64,000 nucleotides of DNA from NCBI RefSeq assembly GCF_040289685.1, contig NZ_PSLQ01000006.1:1-64000 (forward strand), written 5' to 3'. Position numbers and translations under genes: made by a program. A model generated the notes under the pieces. It was not told the origin of the DNA and made no database searches. It was given only the letters and a program-made list of their open reading frames with translations. Shown here piece after piece: positions 46,401-55,008 of the stretch. The stretch's first letter is position 1; every line of letters begins with the position of its first letter. Source of the stretch: Pyrinomonas sp040289685. Its GTDB lineage: Bacteria > Acidobacteriota > Blastocatellia > Pyrinomonadales > Pyrinomonadaceae.

Positions 46401-47024
46401 TTGCTGTTCGTTGCCATAGACGGCCAATCGGCGTGCTAACGGGTCGAACTGCGTGCCCAATATGTAATCGATCGCGCGGTCGAGAAGGAACCTCGTCGGT
46501 TGCAGTTCGCGAATGGATTTGACTTCTGGCAGCGAGCGAAGTCGCGCCAGATCTTCAGCCGCCACGTAGAGCACCATGCCGTTGAACAGGTAAGTGAAGC
46601 GCCATTCCACGCGGCGCGTTGAACCGTCGGGTTGCGGCACGTCAGCGCGACGCAGCATGGCGCGCACGCCGCGTCCGGCGAGCGAGGAGAGAAACTGGTC
46701 TTGCGCTTGAACTAGATTGCGCGCGTATCCGGTGAGATCGTCGAAGGTCAGCGCACGCCCCAAATTTTCGAGCGAAAGGCGACGCAACACACCCGGCGTC
46801 TGATGTAATTCGACGAGCACCGGGCGCACTTCGCCGCCAACCGATTGCCGAAAATTGGCGAGATCCGGCGGCTCGGCGGTGATCAGTCCAGCGCTTTGCG
46901 GCGGTGCCGACGCCGCTTCCGACGAGCGCACGCCGACGGCGAGAGCTGCTAAACCGATCACTGCCAGCAACGTCAACAAAAGGCCGAACGCACTGCGACC
47001 TTTGCGGGAAAGTTCACGCTCCAT
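43404..47024 (-). CDS. Secreted S8 serine protease with PA insert, multi-domain
   Basis: 1206 aa. Signal anchor, propeptide (VLVELHQTPGVLRRLSLENL), and catalytic domain with Asp in IAIIDSGVDWRHPMF, His in DFGHGTLVAACAAGYA, Asn in VVASAGNSGPGPGTVGSP and Ser in NGTSFSGPIAAGAVALIRQR. A PA-like insert (residues about 490-600) precedes the Ser, as in C5a-peptidase/lactocepin-like proteases. C-terminal Fn3-like and jelly-roll parts end at FDITGRNNGTYFYRIAGLF. It lies 43 nt after a PEP-CTERM gene on the same strand, mirroring the other S8/PEP-CTERM pair. Confidence 0.9.
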   Translation of the reverse strand: MERELSRKGRSAFGLLLTLLAVIGLAALAVGVRSSEAASAPPQSAGLITAEPPDLANFRQSVGGEVRPVLVELHQTPGVLRRLSLENLGRALTFDDLTGYARNLVQAQDQFLSSLAGRGVRAMLRRADVPQPDGSTRRVEWRFTYLFNGMVLYVAAEDLARLRSLPEVKSIRELQPTRFLLDRAIDYILGTQFDPLARRLAVYGNEQQLQPRGAPGHPEAPSTNRNGDGFEGQNINIAIIDSGVDWRHPMFGGIGQSTPLPRISGMAESPNDNRKVIYYYALSSPGDPTDDFGHGTLVAACAAGYAVDGNTPPRAGYGTGRDGTGIGPTPSGTQLHGTAPQARIMAYKVCGPAPQCLGDIELAMEDAASPYTLVGASGGPLTTTAVRKPVADVINLSLGDTAGNPQGSTAIFANNAALAGTIVVASAGNSGPGPGTVGSPAAATLAIAVGANLDPGSTSGADVLAPNQIPGETRAPTAGPPPETGTASEQNVPQPNARQGMKLFPVAGGGPLPNGSLSAHYVFVDRRNPANPIPPSVTNRIAVVKGTGAFAAIANSVAPFRPAAILIVTTVESATAVVVAGGIPTYTINPNDGEYLLDLLSSTDNDAGDPTPGLVSELPLRLSDSITLDAFEPNMAGFSSRGPNDHPNARFRTIKPDVTAPGVGIVGAATPDGLPDEALGLASPTGYTQANGTSFSGPIAAGAVALIRQRVREELRLDATDISDPKYRSKRFDAVTISRALLMNTATNLRNGRGVPQGDGAASVASINDMGAGLINVAGALDARAIMVAPTLLLKEEYTPPANDPPQYEANGALKVLLPSASFGAVPVVGLNGTLVRTQEVIIRDITRGGGSGPYALAFQNNRNADNPGFQISFTDANGNPINSVSVPAGGQVSFFVRVIADGRRITVDPTEFQWYVTATHSSSGRTLRVPFYYRAVRAQVSNLAAPDQAPIEGTEQPATTGCPTDTNGNYRLRWSYTPPNGGPLPIGFRIQEATRSQTLFFDNADEPLIAGSNSKWSGSAQWTTQNNPNTGSLAYYIADLANQNEALTLRSPITLPTGGATLTFTTTQDFEDGFDNGFVEVSTDGGANWTTVAIYADNFIGTRTVDLSAFAGRSILLRFRMVSDLLNGPPDAAPLGWYIEDIRVSADDFRTLAEVGASVNSFDITGRNNGTYFYRIAGLFDTPEGAVVGPYSNTRCVIVNRLGLP

Positions 47025-47067
47025 GACTCCTCCTTTCTTCTTCGAACCTTTCGCAAAAGCGAGGCGA

Positions 47068-47799
47068 TCATCGCTTCAGCGCGCGACGCCGACCGCGCGC
47101 ATATGCCGCGAGACCAGCCACACCAGTGCCTAAAAGAAACATGGTCGCCGGTTCGGGAATAGCGTTAGGTGGCGCTTGCAATTGAGTTGCCATGAAGCGC
47201 GTGTAGAGGCCGAAGTTCCCCTCGGCTATCTGCCCGTTTGCCGGATTGCCGAAGGCGTTGTAGACGCGTCCCGTCTCGGGCGAAAAGCCCGCGAGGAAAA
47301 ACTCGCGCCCTGTTCCGGTCGCCGAATTGATGACGATCTCGATCAGAAGATCGCCGAGACTTGAGTTGTAGATGAATGGGGTTGCGAAGTTGATAACTAA
47401 GTCGAAGTTGTTGGCGCCGGTCAGAGTTGCCGTTACCGGTCCGGAATAGACGATCGTGTAGTCTGATCCGCGATTGTTGGCGAAGTTGTTGCTCGGACTC
47501 GACGGCGTGGTTGGTGCCGTCGCCGCGTAAACGCTTAGGTTATACGCTGCCGGACTCGGATAGAAGCTCGTCGGCGTCGTGGTCGAGGCGAAGGCGATCT
47601 GTGTGATGCTCCAGACGCCCGGAAACTTGTTGCGCGTGTAGATCTGTTGATACGTTCCCGTGTAAGCCCCGTTGGTTTGAAAAGGGTAGTTGTTCGCGCT
47701 CGCGTTGCTGCCGATGATGATCGTATCGGCTTGAGCCGCCGCAGAGAGCAGAAGAGAAGCAAGCACAGCGAGGTAGAAAGTACCGCGTAAGTTGAGCAT
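47068..47799 (-). CDS. PEP-CTERM sorting-domain protein
   Basis: 243 aa. Signal peptide (YLAVLASLLLSAAAQA), a central beta domain with FDLVINFATPFIYN and LLIEIVINSATG, and the sorting tail AIPEPATMFLLGTGVAGLAA plus RGRRRALKR. AAAGGAGG is upstream of the ATG. Cell-surface location after exosortase processing is family knowledge. First gene of a two-gene minus-strand unit with the S8 protease. Confidence 0.9.
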   Translation of the reverse strand: MLNLRGTFYLAVLASLLLSAAAQADTIIIGSNASANNYPFQTNGAYTGTYQQIYTRNKFPGVWSITQIAFASTTTPTSFYPSPAAYNLSVYAATAPTTPSSPSNNFANNRGSDYTIVYSGPVTATLTGANNFDLVINFATPFIYNSSLGDLLIEIVINSATGTGREFFLAGFSPETGRVYNAFGNPANGQIAEGNFGLYTRFMATQLQAPPNAIPEPATMFLLGTGVAGLAAYARGRRRALKR

Positions 47800-47972
47800 T
47801 CGATGGGATCCTCCTTTGCAAGTCTCCGTAAAACTAAAGATGATTGCCCAATGACGAAGAACGCCGAAAGTCGCATCCCTGCGCTCGCTAAAGACTGCGC
47901 TTCAGCAGACGAAAAGACCGAACACGCCTGCCGTGCCGCTCGCTTAGCTGACCTCGATCTCTTGACTCGCTA

Positions 47973-48057
47973 GACATATACGAAGCGAGCGTTCTTTTCG
48001 GATTTACCTCTTGCTGGATATATACGAACCGAACGCGCATCACGGATTCACTCCTTG
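47973..48057. repeat. Diverged 44-bp tandem duplication
   Basis: GAYATATACGAASCGARCG begins at 47973 and 48017; a CGGATTYACYYCTTG block closes each unit. It lies in the gene-free 47800-48429 interval upstream of the PEP-CTERM gene, which otherwise shows nothing I recognise except a weak small ORF. Confidence 0.65.
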
Positions 48058-48429
48058 GTCAGCAGCGATATCTTTGCTGTGTGATAAAGTTACAATCGCC
48101 CGCGGTGCCGATGGTTAAGTTTTTCTTGTAGAGAGATTAAGAAATAGTTATAGCGCGTCATCGGAACGGCTGCGAACATCCTTCGAGAATCGCTTGGGAA
48201 GTTTCTTCGTCGAACGAACTGCTCGCGCGATCTCGATTGATTTGCTTTGGTCGTGTCGCTGGCTGTCTTCTCAGTCTGCCTTTGGCTCACGTCGATTTAA
48301 GTCCATTTGTTGAACGAACCTTTGGCGAAAACCGGCGCGTGTTGAAGCGAAGGTCGTACGGTGGCATTAGGATGAAACGATCCGTCGATGAAAAGGCTGC
48401 CGGAAGTGGCGTGAGGTTGTCCGCTAGCT

Positions 48430-49641
48430 TTAGCGGGCGTGCGTCAAGCGTATGTGGTTGGATATGATCCAGGGTTTTTCAGCGATCAGCGGGATATCTT
48501 CGAGATAGACCTCGACGCGATAGGCACCCGCTTCGTTCGCCTGATGTTCCAGTAGGTTTGTGTGGCGCATCTCTTTGATCACGGCGCCGTCTTTAAGCAG
48601 GAGTATGCGTGCTGGTAGGGGCGTTTGCGCGCGAAGCAAGACGGGGCGTTCATCGAGCGCAAGGGCGTCGCCCATGATCCACCGTTTGCCGTCGCTTTCG
48701 GCGGAGAAAAGAAACCCCGTCGGATCGGAGAAGAGATCGAACGCGATGTAACAATGTCCGCGCGCGATGGCCGAAAGGAGCGATGTTTGATCGAAGCGTT
48801 CAGCGCGTTCGATGAGCACATGATTGCGGACCAAACGGAAACTGACCTCGTAGGGATCGAATTTGATCTCGAATAGCGGTTTGCCGGAAGAGTAGAAGAG
48901 ACCTATTCCGATGTTGGCGTGCGCATCGTTGCCTGCAATGGCAAAGGTAGCCCGACGGCGTTGCGCTTCATCCCATCTCTTCAAAACTTCGGTTGGCCTG
49001 CTGTTGAGGCGCGTGAAGATGAGATCGGGGTAGCTTTGCCAAGACCATAGCGCATCGAAGACCAAAAGAGACATCCGCCAGCGCCGCGCGTCGGTATAAA
49101 GGTTGTAAACTTCCATCCCATCGAACTCCGTTTCTTGCCACGCGTGCGACTCGTCCGGGTAAGCGACGACAGTGGTTACTCCTTTGCTCCGCGCGCGAGC
49201 GATGAACTCGGCAGTCTTCATCTTTTCGGCATCATCTGCCGAAGCATCGCTTGGGAAGACGAGCAAACGATCGCCGTCGGCGGTTTTCACCTCGTTGCCG
49301 TTGATAAAGAGCACGCCATCTTGAAAGCCTTTGAGCGTCGCCTCGGCGGTGGAGACGTAACGCGCAGGATGTTCCGTCATGATGATGAAATCGAGAGCGT
49401 TAGCGCGTGCAGCGCGCACGATCTGCTCGAACGTGCCGCTGCTGTGTCCGCCGAGCCAAGAGTGGACGTGAATCACGCCGCGGTAATCTTTGAAGGTCGT
49501 TTCTGTCGCGGGATGTCTTTCGGCGGCGAGCCTGTCGATTTCGGCGCGCAAACGCGCAAGCTGTTGCCGCCGGTAGATGAAAGGCGCTTGCGCGAGCGCG
49601 GCGACCAAGAGGGCGATGGCGATGCGTTTAAGCGCGCGCAT
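48430..49641 (-). CDS. PHP-domain metallohydrolase (CehA/McbA-like)
   Basis: 403 aa. N-terminal signal anchor, then a PHP-type domain: GVIHVHSWLGGHSSGT (HxH), FIIMTEHPARY, INGNEVKTADGDR, and AGNDAHANIG close to residue 245. The last 100 residues form a beta domain (FSAESDGKRWIMGDALALDE). CehA-type proteins are metal-dependent hydrolases of varied esters and amides; substrate unknown. It may be exported or membrane-anchored. The next upstream gene on the same strand starts 41 nt away, so they may be cotranscribed. Confidence 0.85.
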   Translation of the reverse strand: MRALKRIAIALLVAALAQAPFIYRRQQLARLRAEIDRLAAERHPATETTFKDYRGVIHVHSWLGGHSSGTFEQIVRAARANALDFIIMTEHPARYVSTAEATLKGFQDGVLFINGNEVKTADGDRLLVFPSDASADDAEKMKTAEFIARARSKGVTTVVAYPDESHAWQETEFDGMEVYNLYTDARRWRMSLLVFDALWSWQSYPDLIFTRLNSRPTEVLKRWDEAQRRRATFAIAGNDAHANIGIGLFYSSGKPLFEIKFDPYEVSFRLVRNHVLIERAERFDQTSLLSAIARGHCYIAFDLFSDPTGFLFSAESDGKRWIMGDALALDERPVLLRAQTPLPARILLLKDGAVIKEMRHTNLLEHQANEAGAYRVEVYLEDIPLIAEKPWIISNHIRLTHAR

Positions 49642-49682
49642 GCAACGCTAAACTTAACACGAGCTTTTTGAACGAGGAAGGA

Positions 49683-50999
49683 TCAAACGCCGTGCAAGCG
49701 CCAGCGTGCGCCGGCGATGCGCATGTGAGGCGGAAACTCGCGGTGCGTGCTCATCAAGAAGGCGCTCGAACTCGGGAGCAAAGCGTTGCCGTGTGTTGCG
49801 AGCAGGCGGACGATGCGGCTAAAGAGCGACGAACCGTAGTAGTAGCCATCGCGCAAGCTGACCAGCACGTCAGCCGTGTTGACGACGCGCGGCTCGAAGA
49901 TCGAGCCATAGAGATTGGCGAGCGCATCTGGATAGGTGTGCTCCGCTGTCCAACGGTACCACGTGGCATCTTCGGCGTAGCCATCTGCTCCGAGCTGCCC
50001 GCATTGACGCATCCGGCGTGCGGTGTCGAGAAGTTCGAGCGGATCGTCTTCTTCCGCCTCGTAGCGGTAAGAGGCCGAACCGATGTCCGATCTTCGAGCC
50101 CGAATTCGTGCGCGCCCTCGCGGGCCGACAAGCGCCAGTTCATCGCCGTCGGCATAGAGGGAGAAATCAACTCCTTCCAATTCGGCCATGTGTGCGGCGA
50201 TTTTTGCCTTCTCGTTGGCGTCGCAATAGATCGCTACGTATCCGCACAATCCGAAGGCGGGGATGCAGACGTCGCGTCTCGCGCGCAGGCGTGAAACAAC
50301 GCGATAGCCGTGGCGTTCGAGATGAGTGCGGACGTGAACCCGACGGTTCTCCACAAGGTTCATGCCGTGATCGGAGAAAAGAAAGATTTCAGTTCGATCG
50401 CCTTCGCGTTTACACATCTCTTCCAGCAGTTGATCTAGCTTTTCGAGGGCGCGAAGCAGCGCTTGTGAGCCGCAGATGTGCAGCATACCATCAACGCCTT
50501 TCAAGAAAGCGAAGAAATCCTTGCCGGGCACCGTTTGTTGAAAGCGGCGGCGGAAGCGCTCGAAATCGGCGTGGACCACCCTATCGGGCGCAACGTAAAC
50601 GAGGAACTCGCAGGCTAACGGCTCTTGATAATCGAGCAAGCGCATGTACGACGACGGGATTTTGTCCGGCGTGCGGCGTCCGATGTACTTGCGCGCGCCG
50701 CCAGCCAGCGCTCCGCTTCGACGATCGAAATAGAGGCTCTCGTAACCGAGCGGAGCGCTTTCGTCGAACATCAACGAGAGCGCGATGTTGGTCATGGTCG
50801 GGAAGGGGGAAAGGAGCCGTGTTGGTCGGTGAAAGCGCGCGAAGAGGCCGCGCTTGCGCGCCATCGCGATCAACTCGAATGGCACGCCATCCAAGCACAA
50901 AAGCAGACGGCGCGGGCGCTGCCGCGCTGTTTCCGGCTGAGATCTCGCTTTCATCGGCAGCTGATTCTCTTCAACCGGCGTCGGAAAGAGGGCGTGCAT
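49683..50999 (-). CDS. Alkaline phosphatase-superfamily (phosphodiesterase/pyrophosphatase-like) protein
   Basis: 438 aa. The start resembles the fold's first strand (RRLLLCLDGVPFELI, with metal Asp), the middle has PTMTNIALSLMFDE where the Thr nucleophile would be, then IFLFSDHGMNLVENRRVHV for the second metal site, and CIPAFGLCGYVAI. This set matches type I nucleotide pyrophosphatase/phosphodiesterases. No signal peptide, so it may act in the cytoplasm. An ATG at 50954 is an alternative start. Located just upstream of the PHP gene, which suggests joint phosphoester or ester turnover. Confidence 0.78.
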   Translation of the reverse strand: MHALFPTPVEENQLPMKARSQPETARQRPRRLLLCLDGVPFELIAMARKRGLFARFHRPTRLLSPFPTMTNIALSLMFDESAPLGYESLYFDRRSGALAGGARKYIGRRTPDKIPSSYMRLLDYQEPLACEFLVYVAPDRVVHADFERFRRRFQQTVPGKDFFAFLKGVDGMLHICGSQALLRALEKLDQLLEEMCKREGDRTEIFLFSDHGMNLVENRRVHVRTHLERHGYRVVSRLRARRDVCIPAFGLCGYVAIYCDANEKAKIAAHMAELEGVDFSLYADGDELALVGPRGRARIRARRSDIGSASYRYEAEEDDPLELLDTARRMRQCGQLGADGYAEDATWYRWTAEHTYPDALANLYGSIFEPRVVNTADVLVSLRDGYYYGSSLFSRIVRLLATHGNALLPSSSAFLMSTHREFPPHMRIAGARWRLHGV

Positions 51000-51184
51000 C
51001 GTTCATCCTCCGTCGCGCGCGTCGCGCGTTGCTCCTGCGAATCGTGCGCCTCGCTCTTTTGCCAGAAGTCATCTCCCGCACCACGTTTTGGCCCCGCTCG
51101 CGCTTGCTCAATGCGCTCTTTTGCGCTTCGCTTGTCGCTGAATCTACTCTTTCACGCTCCAATGTCGCTGAAGGCGGTGATCGT

Positions 51185-52402
51185 TCACCGGCGTTCTTCC
51201 GCCCTTTCGCTGAACGGTTCGCGTAAGCCTCGCTGCGCCAGTTCGTGTGCGTCATAGACGTTGGGTCGTGCGAGCACAGCGCGATACTGGACCATCGCTT
51301 CGGCGCGCCGTCCAGCGAGATCCAGAGCCTGCGCAGCGCGAAGGCGCGCCATGGTTGCCAAAGAAGCTTCGGCTCCCGAGGCAGTCGCCGCGGCGAGAAA
51401 CTCCTGCGCCGCGCGCATGGGCTGTCCCAGCGCCATCAGCGCTTCGCCGAAACGGAAGCGCACAAGGTCAGGGGCGCGCGCTGGGCGTTCGCGAAGCAGG
51501 GCGTCGAAGTTAGCGATGGCCTCGCGTTCCGCCGCTGTCGCTTTTTCGGTTTCGCCCGCGCGTTTGAAATCAACCGCGCGCAGCGCGAGCGCATCGGCCA
51601 GTTCGAGTTTGAACAGGTAGTTGCGCGGGTAACGCGCCGTCAATTCGCGCGCGGCGTTGAGCGCGTCTTCGATGCGCCCCTCGCGTTTGTAGATCGCGAT
51701 CAGAATCACGCGCGCGTCATCTTGTGCCCAACGTCCTTCGCGCGCGACTCTTTCCAAAGTTTCGATGCCGCGCCGTTTCGAGCCACGATGGCCGACGATG
51801 CTCGCCAGCAGCTTCACTGGCAGCGGGAGACTGCCGACCACGTAGTCGTAAAGTCCAACGGTCAATTCCGCGTCGCGATACGAAGGATCGAGTTTCAGGA
51901 GTTCGCGGTGGCGGTCCACAGCGGTGTTGCCCTCGCGCAGTGCGGGGATGAACCGTCTTTCGACTGAACCGGCGAAGGCCGCGCGCAGGGCAGCGGTTGC
52001 GCCCAAATAGTAAAGCGCATCTGCGTCGCGCGGGTCTTTTTTCAAGCGCGCTTTGGCGAGCTTCTCAGCCCGATCGGTCAGCAGCCTAAACTCTTGTACC
52101 GTGCGTTCATCGACGCGGTCCTCGTTTTGGGCGTAGAAGGATTCGGAGTTGTAGAGCGATGATTGCAGTCGGCGCGCTTCGTTGAGCTTTTGCAACCAAA
52201 GTGTGGCGGCCAGTTGATACGGTCCAGCCGGATGGTCGGAGAAGCGACGCGCCATTTCAGCGAAATGTTGCCGCGCTCGTTCGTAATCGAGGTTGTAGAG
52301 CGCCGTGCGCCCTTCGGCGCGGAGCCTCTCGAACTCAAGCTCTTGCGCCCGTGCGTTGCCGGCGACCAGAAGGATAGCGAGAACAAATACGCTTCGTTTC
52401 AT
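51185..52402 (-). CDS. Exported TPR-repeat protein
   Basis: 405 aa with a cleavable signal (FVLAILLVAGNARAQ) and TPR-like helices throughout: ALYNLDYERARQHFAEMARRF, LKKDPRDADALYYLGA and QLAATLWLQ, then a second array after residue 250 (GRIEDALNAARELTARYP). A short non-TPR insert (YDYVVGSLPLPVKLLASIV) is near residue 200. Periplasmic scaffolding role by analogy. GGAG lies 5 nt before the ATG. It is the first gene upstream of the phosphodiesterase-like gene, separated by 185 bp. Confidence 0.85.
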   Translation of the reverse strand: MKRSVFVLAILLVAGNARAQELEFERLRAEGRTALYNLDYERARQHFAEMARRFSDHPAGPYQLAATLWLQKLNEARRLQSSLYNSESFYAQNEDRVDERTVQEFRLLTDRAEKLAKARLKKDPRDADALYYLGATAALRAAFAGSVERRFIPALREGNTAVDRHRELLKLDPSYRDAELTVGLYDYVVGSLPLPVKLLASIVGHRGSKRRGIETLERVAREGRWAQDDARVILIAIYKREGRIEDALNAARELTARYPRNYLFKLELADALALRAVDFKRAGETEKATAAEREAIANFDALLRERPARAPDLVRFRFGEALMALGQPMRAAQEFLAAATASGAEASLATMARLRAAQALDLAGRRAEAMVQYRAVLARPNVYDAHELAQRGLREPFSERAEERR

Positions 52403-52501
52403 GGCGACTCCTTCCCACAGCTCGATTTCAGCGCGACGCTTTCGCTCTTAACGAGTTGCGCGGTTGGGCGAAACTCTGGATCTGCCGCGCTCCGATGCCG
52501 A

Positions 52502-53692
52502 TCAAACCTTCGCCTGATCGCTGAACGGCTCGGTGAAACATTCGAGATATTTTACGCCTGCGCCGGTGTTGAAAAGAACCACTCTGTCGTGCTTGTCGAT
52601 CAAGCCTCTTTCGATGAGTTTTCGGAGTGCTGGCAGACAGGCGGCTCCTTCCGGCGCGACAAACATGCCTTCGGTTTCGCCGATTTCGCGCACAGCGGCG
52701 AGCATCTCTCGATCCGTCACGGCGACGGCCGTTCCGCCGGAGGCGCGCACGGCGTCAAGAATGAGAAAATCGCCGATGGCGCGCGGCACGCGTAAGCCCG
52801 AAGCGACCGTCGTTGCGCCGACAAACTCTTCCGCATGGCGTTGGCCGCGTTCGAACGCGCGCACAATAGGAGCGCACCCGGCTGCTTGCACGACGATCAT
52901 GCGCGGGCGTTGGTCTTTGATCAACCCCATGATCTCCATCTCGGCGAACGCTTTCCACATGCCGATCAGTCCGGTGCCGCCGCCCGTCGGATAGATGATC
53001 GCGTCGGGAAGCTCCCAAGCGAATTGCTCGGCCAGTTCATAGCCCATCGTCTTTTTGCCCTCGACGCGGTACGGCTCTTTGAGCGTCGAAACTTCAAACC
53101 ACCCTTCCTGCTCTTTGCGCCGCGCGATCTCGGCAGCGCAATCGGTGATCAGCCCATCGACGAGCTGGACGTGCGCGCCCATCTGCTCGCATTCGATGAT
53201 ATTGGCGCGCGGCGTGTCGCGCGGCACGATGATGTGCGCTTGCAGACCGGCGCGCGCAGCGTAGGCCGCGAGCGCGCCAGCGGCGTTGCCCGCCGAAGGG
53301 ACGGCCAGCTTTTGTGCGCCGAGCGCGAGCGCCATCGAAACAGCTGCCGACATGCCGCGCGCCTTGAAGCTATGCGTCGGATTCTGCGACTCGTCTTTGA
53401 CGTAGAGTTCACGCATGCCGAGCCGTTCGCCCAGCCGCCGCGCGTGCACGAGCGGCGTCCAACCTTCGCCGAGCGTGACGATGTGTTCGTCGTTTTCAAT
53501 CGGCAGCACTTCGCGGTAACGCCACATGTCAGCCCCTCTGCCCGCCAGCGACGCGCGCGTCAACGTGCGAGCGGCGCGTTGCAGATCGTACTTGACAAAG
53601 AGCGGCTTACCGCAGCGAGCGCAGAGATTGAGCAAGCGGCGTGCCTCGTGTTCCAATCCGCACGCCGCGCATTCCAGATGAGTGACGTTCAT
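52502..53692 (-). CDS. thrC: Threonine synthase (with N-terminal zinc ribbon)
   Basis: 396 aa. N-terminal CAACGLEHEARRLLNLCARC is a zinc-ribbon-like pair of CxxC motifs. The PLP domain follows with KDESQNPTHSFKARGMSAAV (PLP Lys), the SAGNAAGALAAYAARAGL phosphate/substrate loop and TGGGTGLIGMWKAF. It converts O-phosphohomoserine to threonine; the zinc-ribbon class also includes cysteate and threonine synthase paralogues, so the exact substrate is likely but not certain. Start ATG 53692 fits the ribbon; upstream in-frame codons add a non-conserved tail. Confidence 0.9.
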   Translation of the reverse strand: MNVTHLECAACGLEHEARRLLNLCARCGKPLFVKYDLQRAARTLTRASLAGRGADMWRYREVLPIENDEHIVTLGEGWTPLVHARRLGERLGMRELYVKDESQNPTHSFKARGMSAAVSMALALGAQKLAVPSAGNAAGALAAYAARAGLQAHIIVPRDTPRANIIECEQMGAHVQLVDGLITDCAAEIARRKEQEGWFEVSTLKEPYRVEGKKTMGYELAEQFAWELPDAIIYPTGGGTGLIGMWKAFAEMEIMGLIKDQRPRMIVVQAAGCAPIVRAFERGQRHAEEFVGATTVASGLRVPRAIGDFLILDAVRASGGTAVAVTDREMLAAVREIGETEGMFVAPEGAACLPALRKLIERGLIDKHDRVVLFNTGAGVKYLECFTEPFSDQAKV

Positions 53693-54055
53693 CCCTTTAT
53701 CTCCGAGAAAGTGTGATTCGAATATCTCATGTCGATGCGAGAGCATCTGAACTCGGCCAATCGCACCACGCGGGAGGATTATGCCACTTGGAGCGCTTAT
53801 CCTGCATCTGATGTTGCGCCCGGCGTTGATCGGACAGACTGCATTTAATGCAGAATCCTTGAAGCGATCGTTCTGCATTCGACGTTGCGCTCGGAGCAGG
53901 TCTTACCCTCGACGAACAAAAGTCACCGTTTGGGATTCGGTTGCCCTGCGGAGTTTTGCGCGCTGCGCGTTCAGTTGGCGAACGGTTTCCGTCTGTTTGG
54001 TGCTCCGGCGCTTTTTGGCGGATCGCACAGCGGATGTGTTAGATTGATCGGTGAA
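53693..54055. promoter_or_regulatory. Divergent intergenic region with a palindrome and direct repeats
   Basis: No gene. CTGCATTTAATGCAG (53839-53853) is a 15-bp palindrome with 7-bp arms. CTGCAT...GATGTTGCGCCCGG at 53812 and CTGCATTCGACGTTGCGCTCGG at 53873 form a diverged direct repeat 61 bp apart. A regulator could bind between thrC and the HAD gene. Confidence 0.45.
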
Positions 54056-54916
54056 ATGGCGATCAAGTTGCTCGCGCTCGATCTGGACGGAACGCTTCTC
54101 ACATCACACGGCCAAATCTCTCAGGTGAATAGACGGGCCATCGACGAGGCGCGACGGCGGGGCGTGCACGTCGTGCTCGCTACCGGGCGCAGGTTCCGCG
54201 ATGCGCGTCCTGTGGCGCTCGATCTGGATCTCGGCGACGCCCCGATCATCGCGCACAACGGCGCACTGACGAAACATGCGCGCACGGCGACGACTGTCGC
54301 CGCGCGGTTGCTGCCGCTTGAAGCGGCGCACGCTGTTTTGCGCGTTGGACGCGCGTGCGGCGCGGATGCGATGGTCAGCGACGATCCGCACGGCGCAGGG
54401 CTGCTCGTGTACGAGCGAGCGAGCGAAGGGAACAGGGAACTGGCGAGGTACATCGAATGGTCGCGGCGCGTAGCAGGCACGGAGAGCGAGGTCCTCGCGG
54501 TGCCATCGCTCATCGACTATCTGGACCATGACCCGGTCCACATCGCTTTCGCTGGCGGGTGTGCGACCATGAACGATCTCGGTCGCGTGTTGGCTGCCGA
54601 GCTGAACGGGCGAGTACGCATCGTGCGCACTTTCTACACGAAAAAGGATTTCGCCCTGCTCGACATCATCAGTCCGCAAGCCTCGAAAGGAGCGGGGTTG
54701 GCCGCGGTGGCCGCCGAATACGGGGTTGCGCGCGAAGAGGTGATGGCCATCGGCGACAATTTCAACGATCTCGAAATGTTGGAATTTGCCGGCACAAGCG
54801 TCGTGATGAGCAATGCGGAGGCGGACTTAAGCCGCGGGCGGCCGTTTCATTCAACCGCTTCCAACGACGAAGATGGCGTCGCTTTGGCCATCGAGCGGTT
54901 CATCTTGAACGATTGA
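54056..54916 (+). CDS. HAD-superfamily (Cof-type) phosphatase
   Basis: 286 aa. Motif I LLALDLDGTLLTSHGQIS, motif II ATGRRFRDA, motif III Lys before GAGLAAVAAEY and motif IV GDNFNDLEML, with a C2B cap between. Members dephosphorylate sugar phosphates, FMN or PLP. No partner genes point to a substrate. I use ATG 54056 as the conserved N-terminus begins there. Confidence 0.92.
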   Translation: MAIKLLALDLDGTLLTSHGQISQVNRRAIDEARRRGVHVVLATGRRFRDARPVALDLDLGDAPIIAHNGALTKHARTATTVAARLLPLEAAHAVLRVGRACGADAMVSDDPHGAGLLVYERASEGNRELARYIEWSRRVAGTESEVLAVPSLIDYLDHDPVHIAFAGGCATMNDLGRVLAAELNGRVRIVRTFYTKKDFALLDIISPQASKGAGLAAVAAEYGVAREEVMAIGDNFNDLEMLEFAGTSVVMSNAEADLSRGRPFHSTASNDEDGVALAIERFILND

Positions 54917-55008
54917 CAGGCCGTCCCTTTCGATGGAGGCGCGATTGGGCTTCGTCGCCTTGCAAAAGCGCCACCTCGCGACGCTGCCCGTAGCGACGTT
55001 CAATGCGA

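Noticed and set aside
47888..48040. 50-aa minus-strand ORF with AAGGAG upstream
   Set aside because: It largely reads through the 44-bp duplicated segment, has no family, and no convincing promoter.
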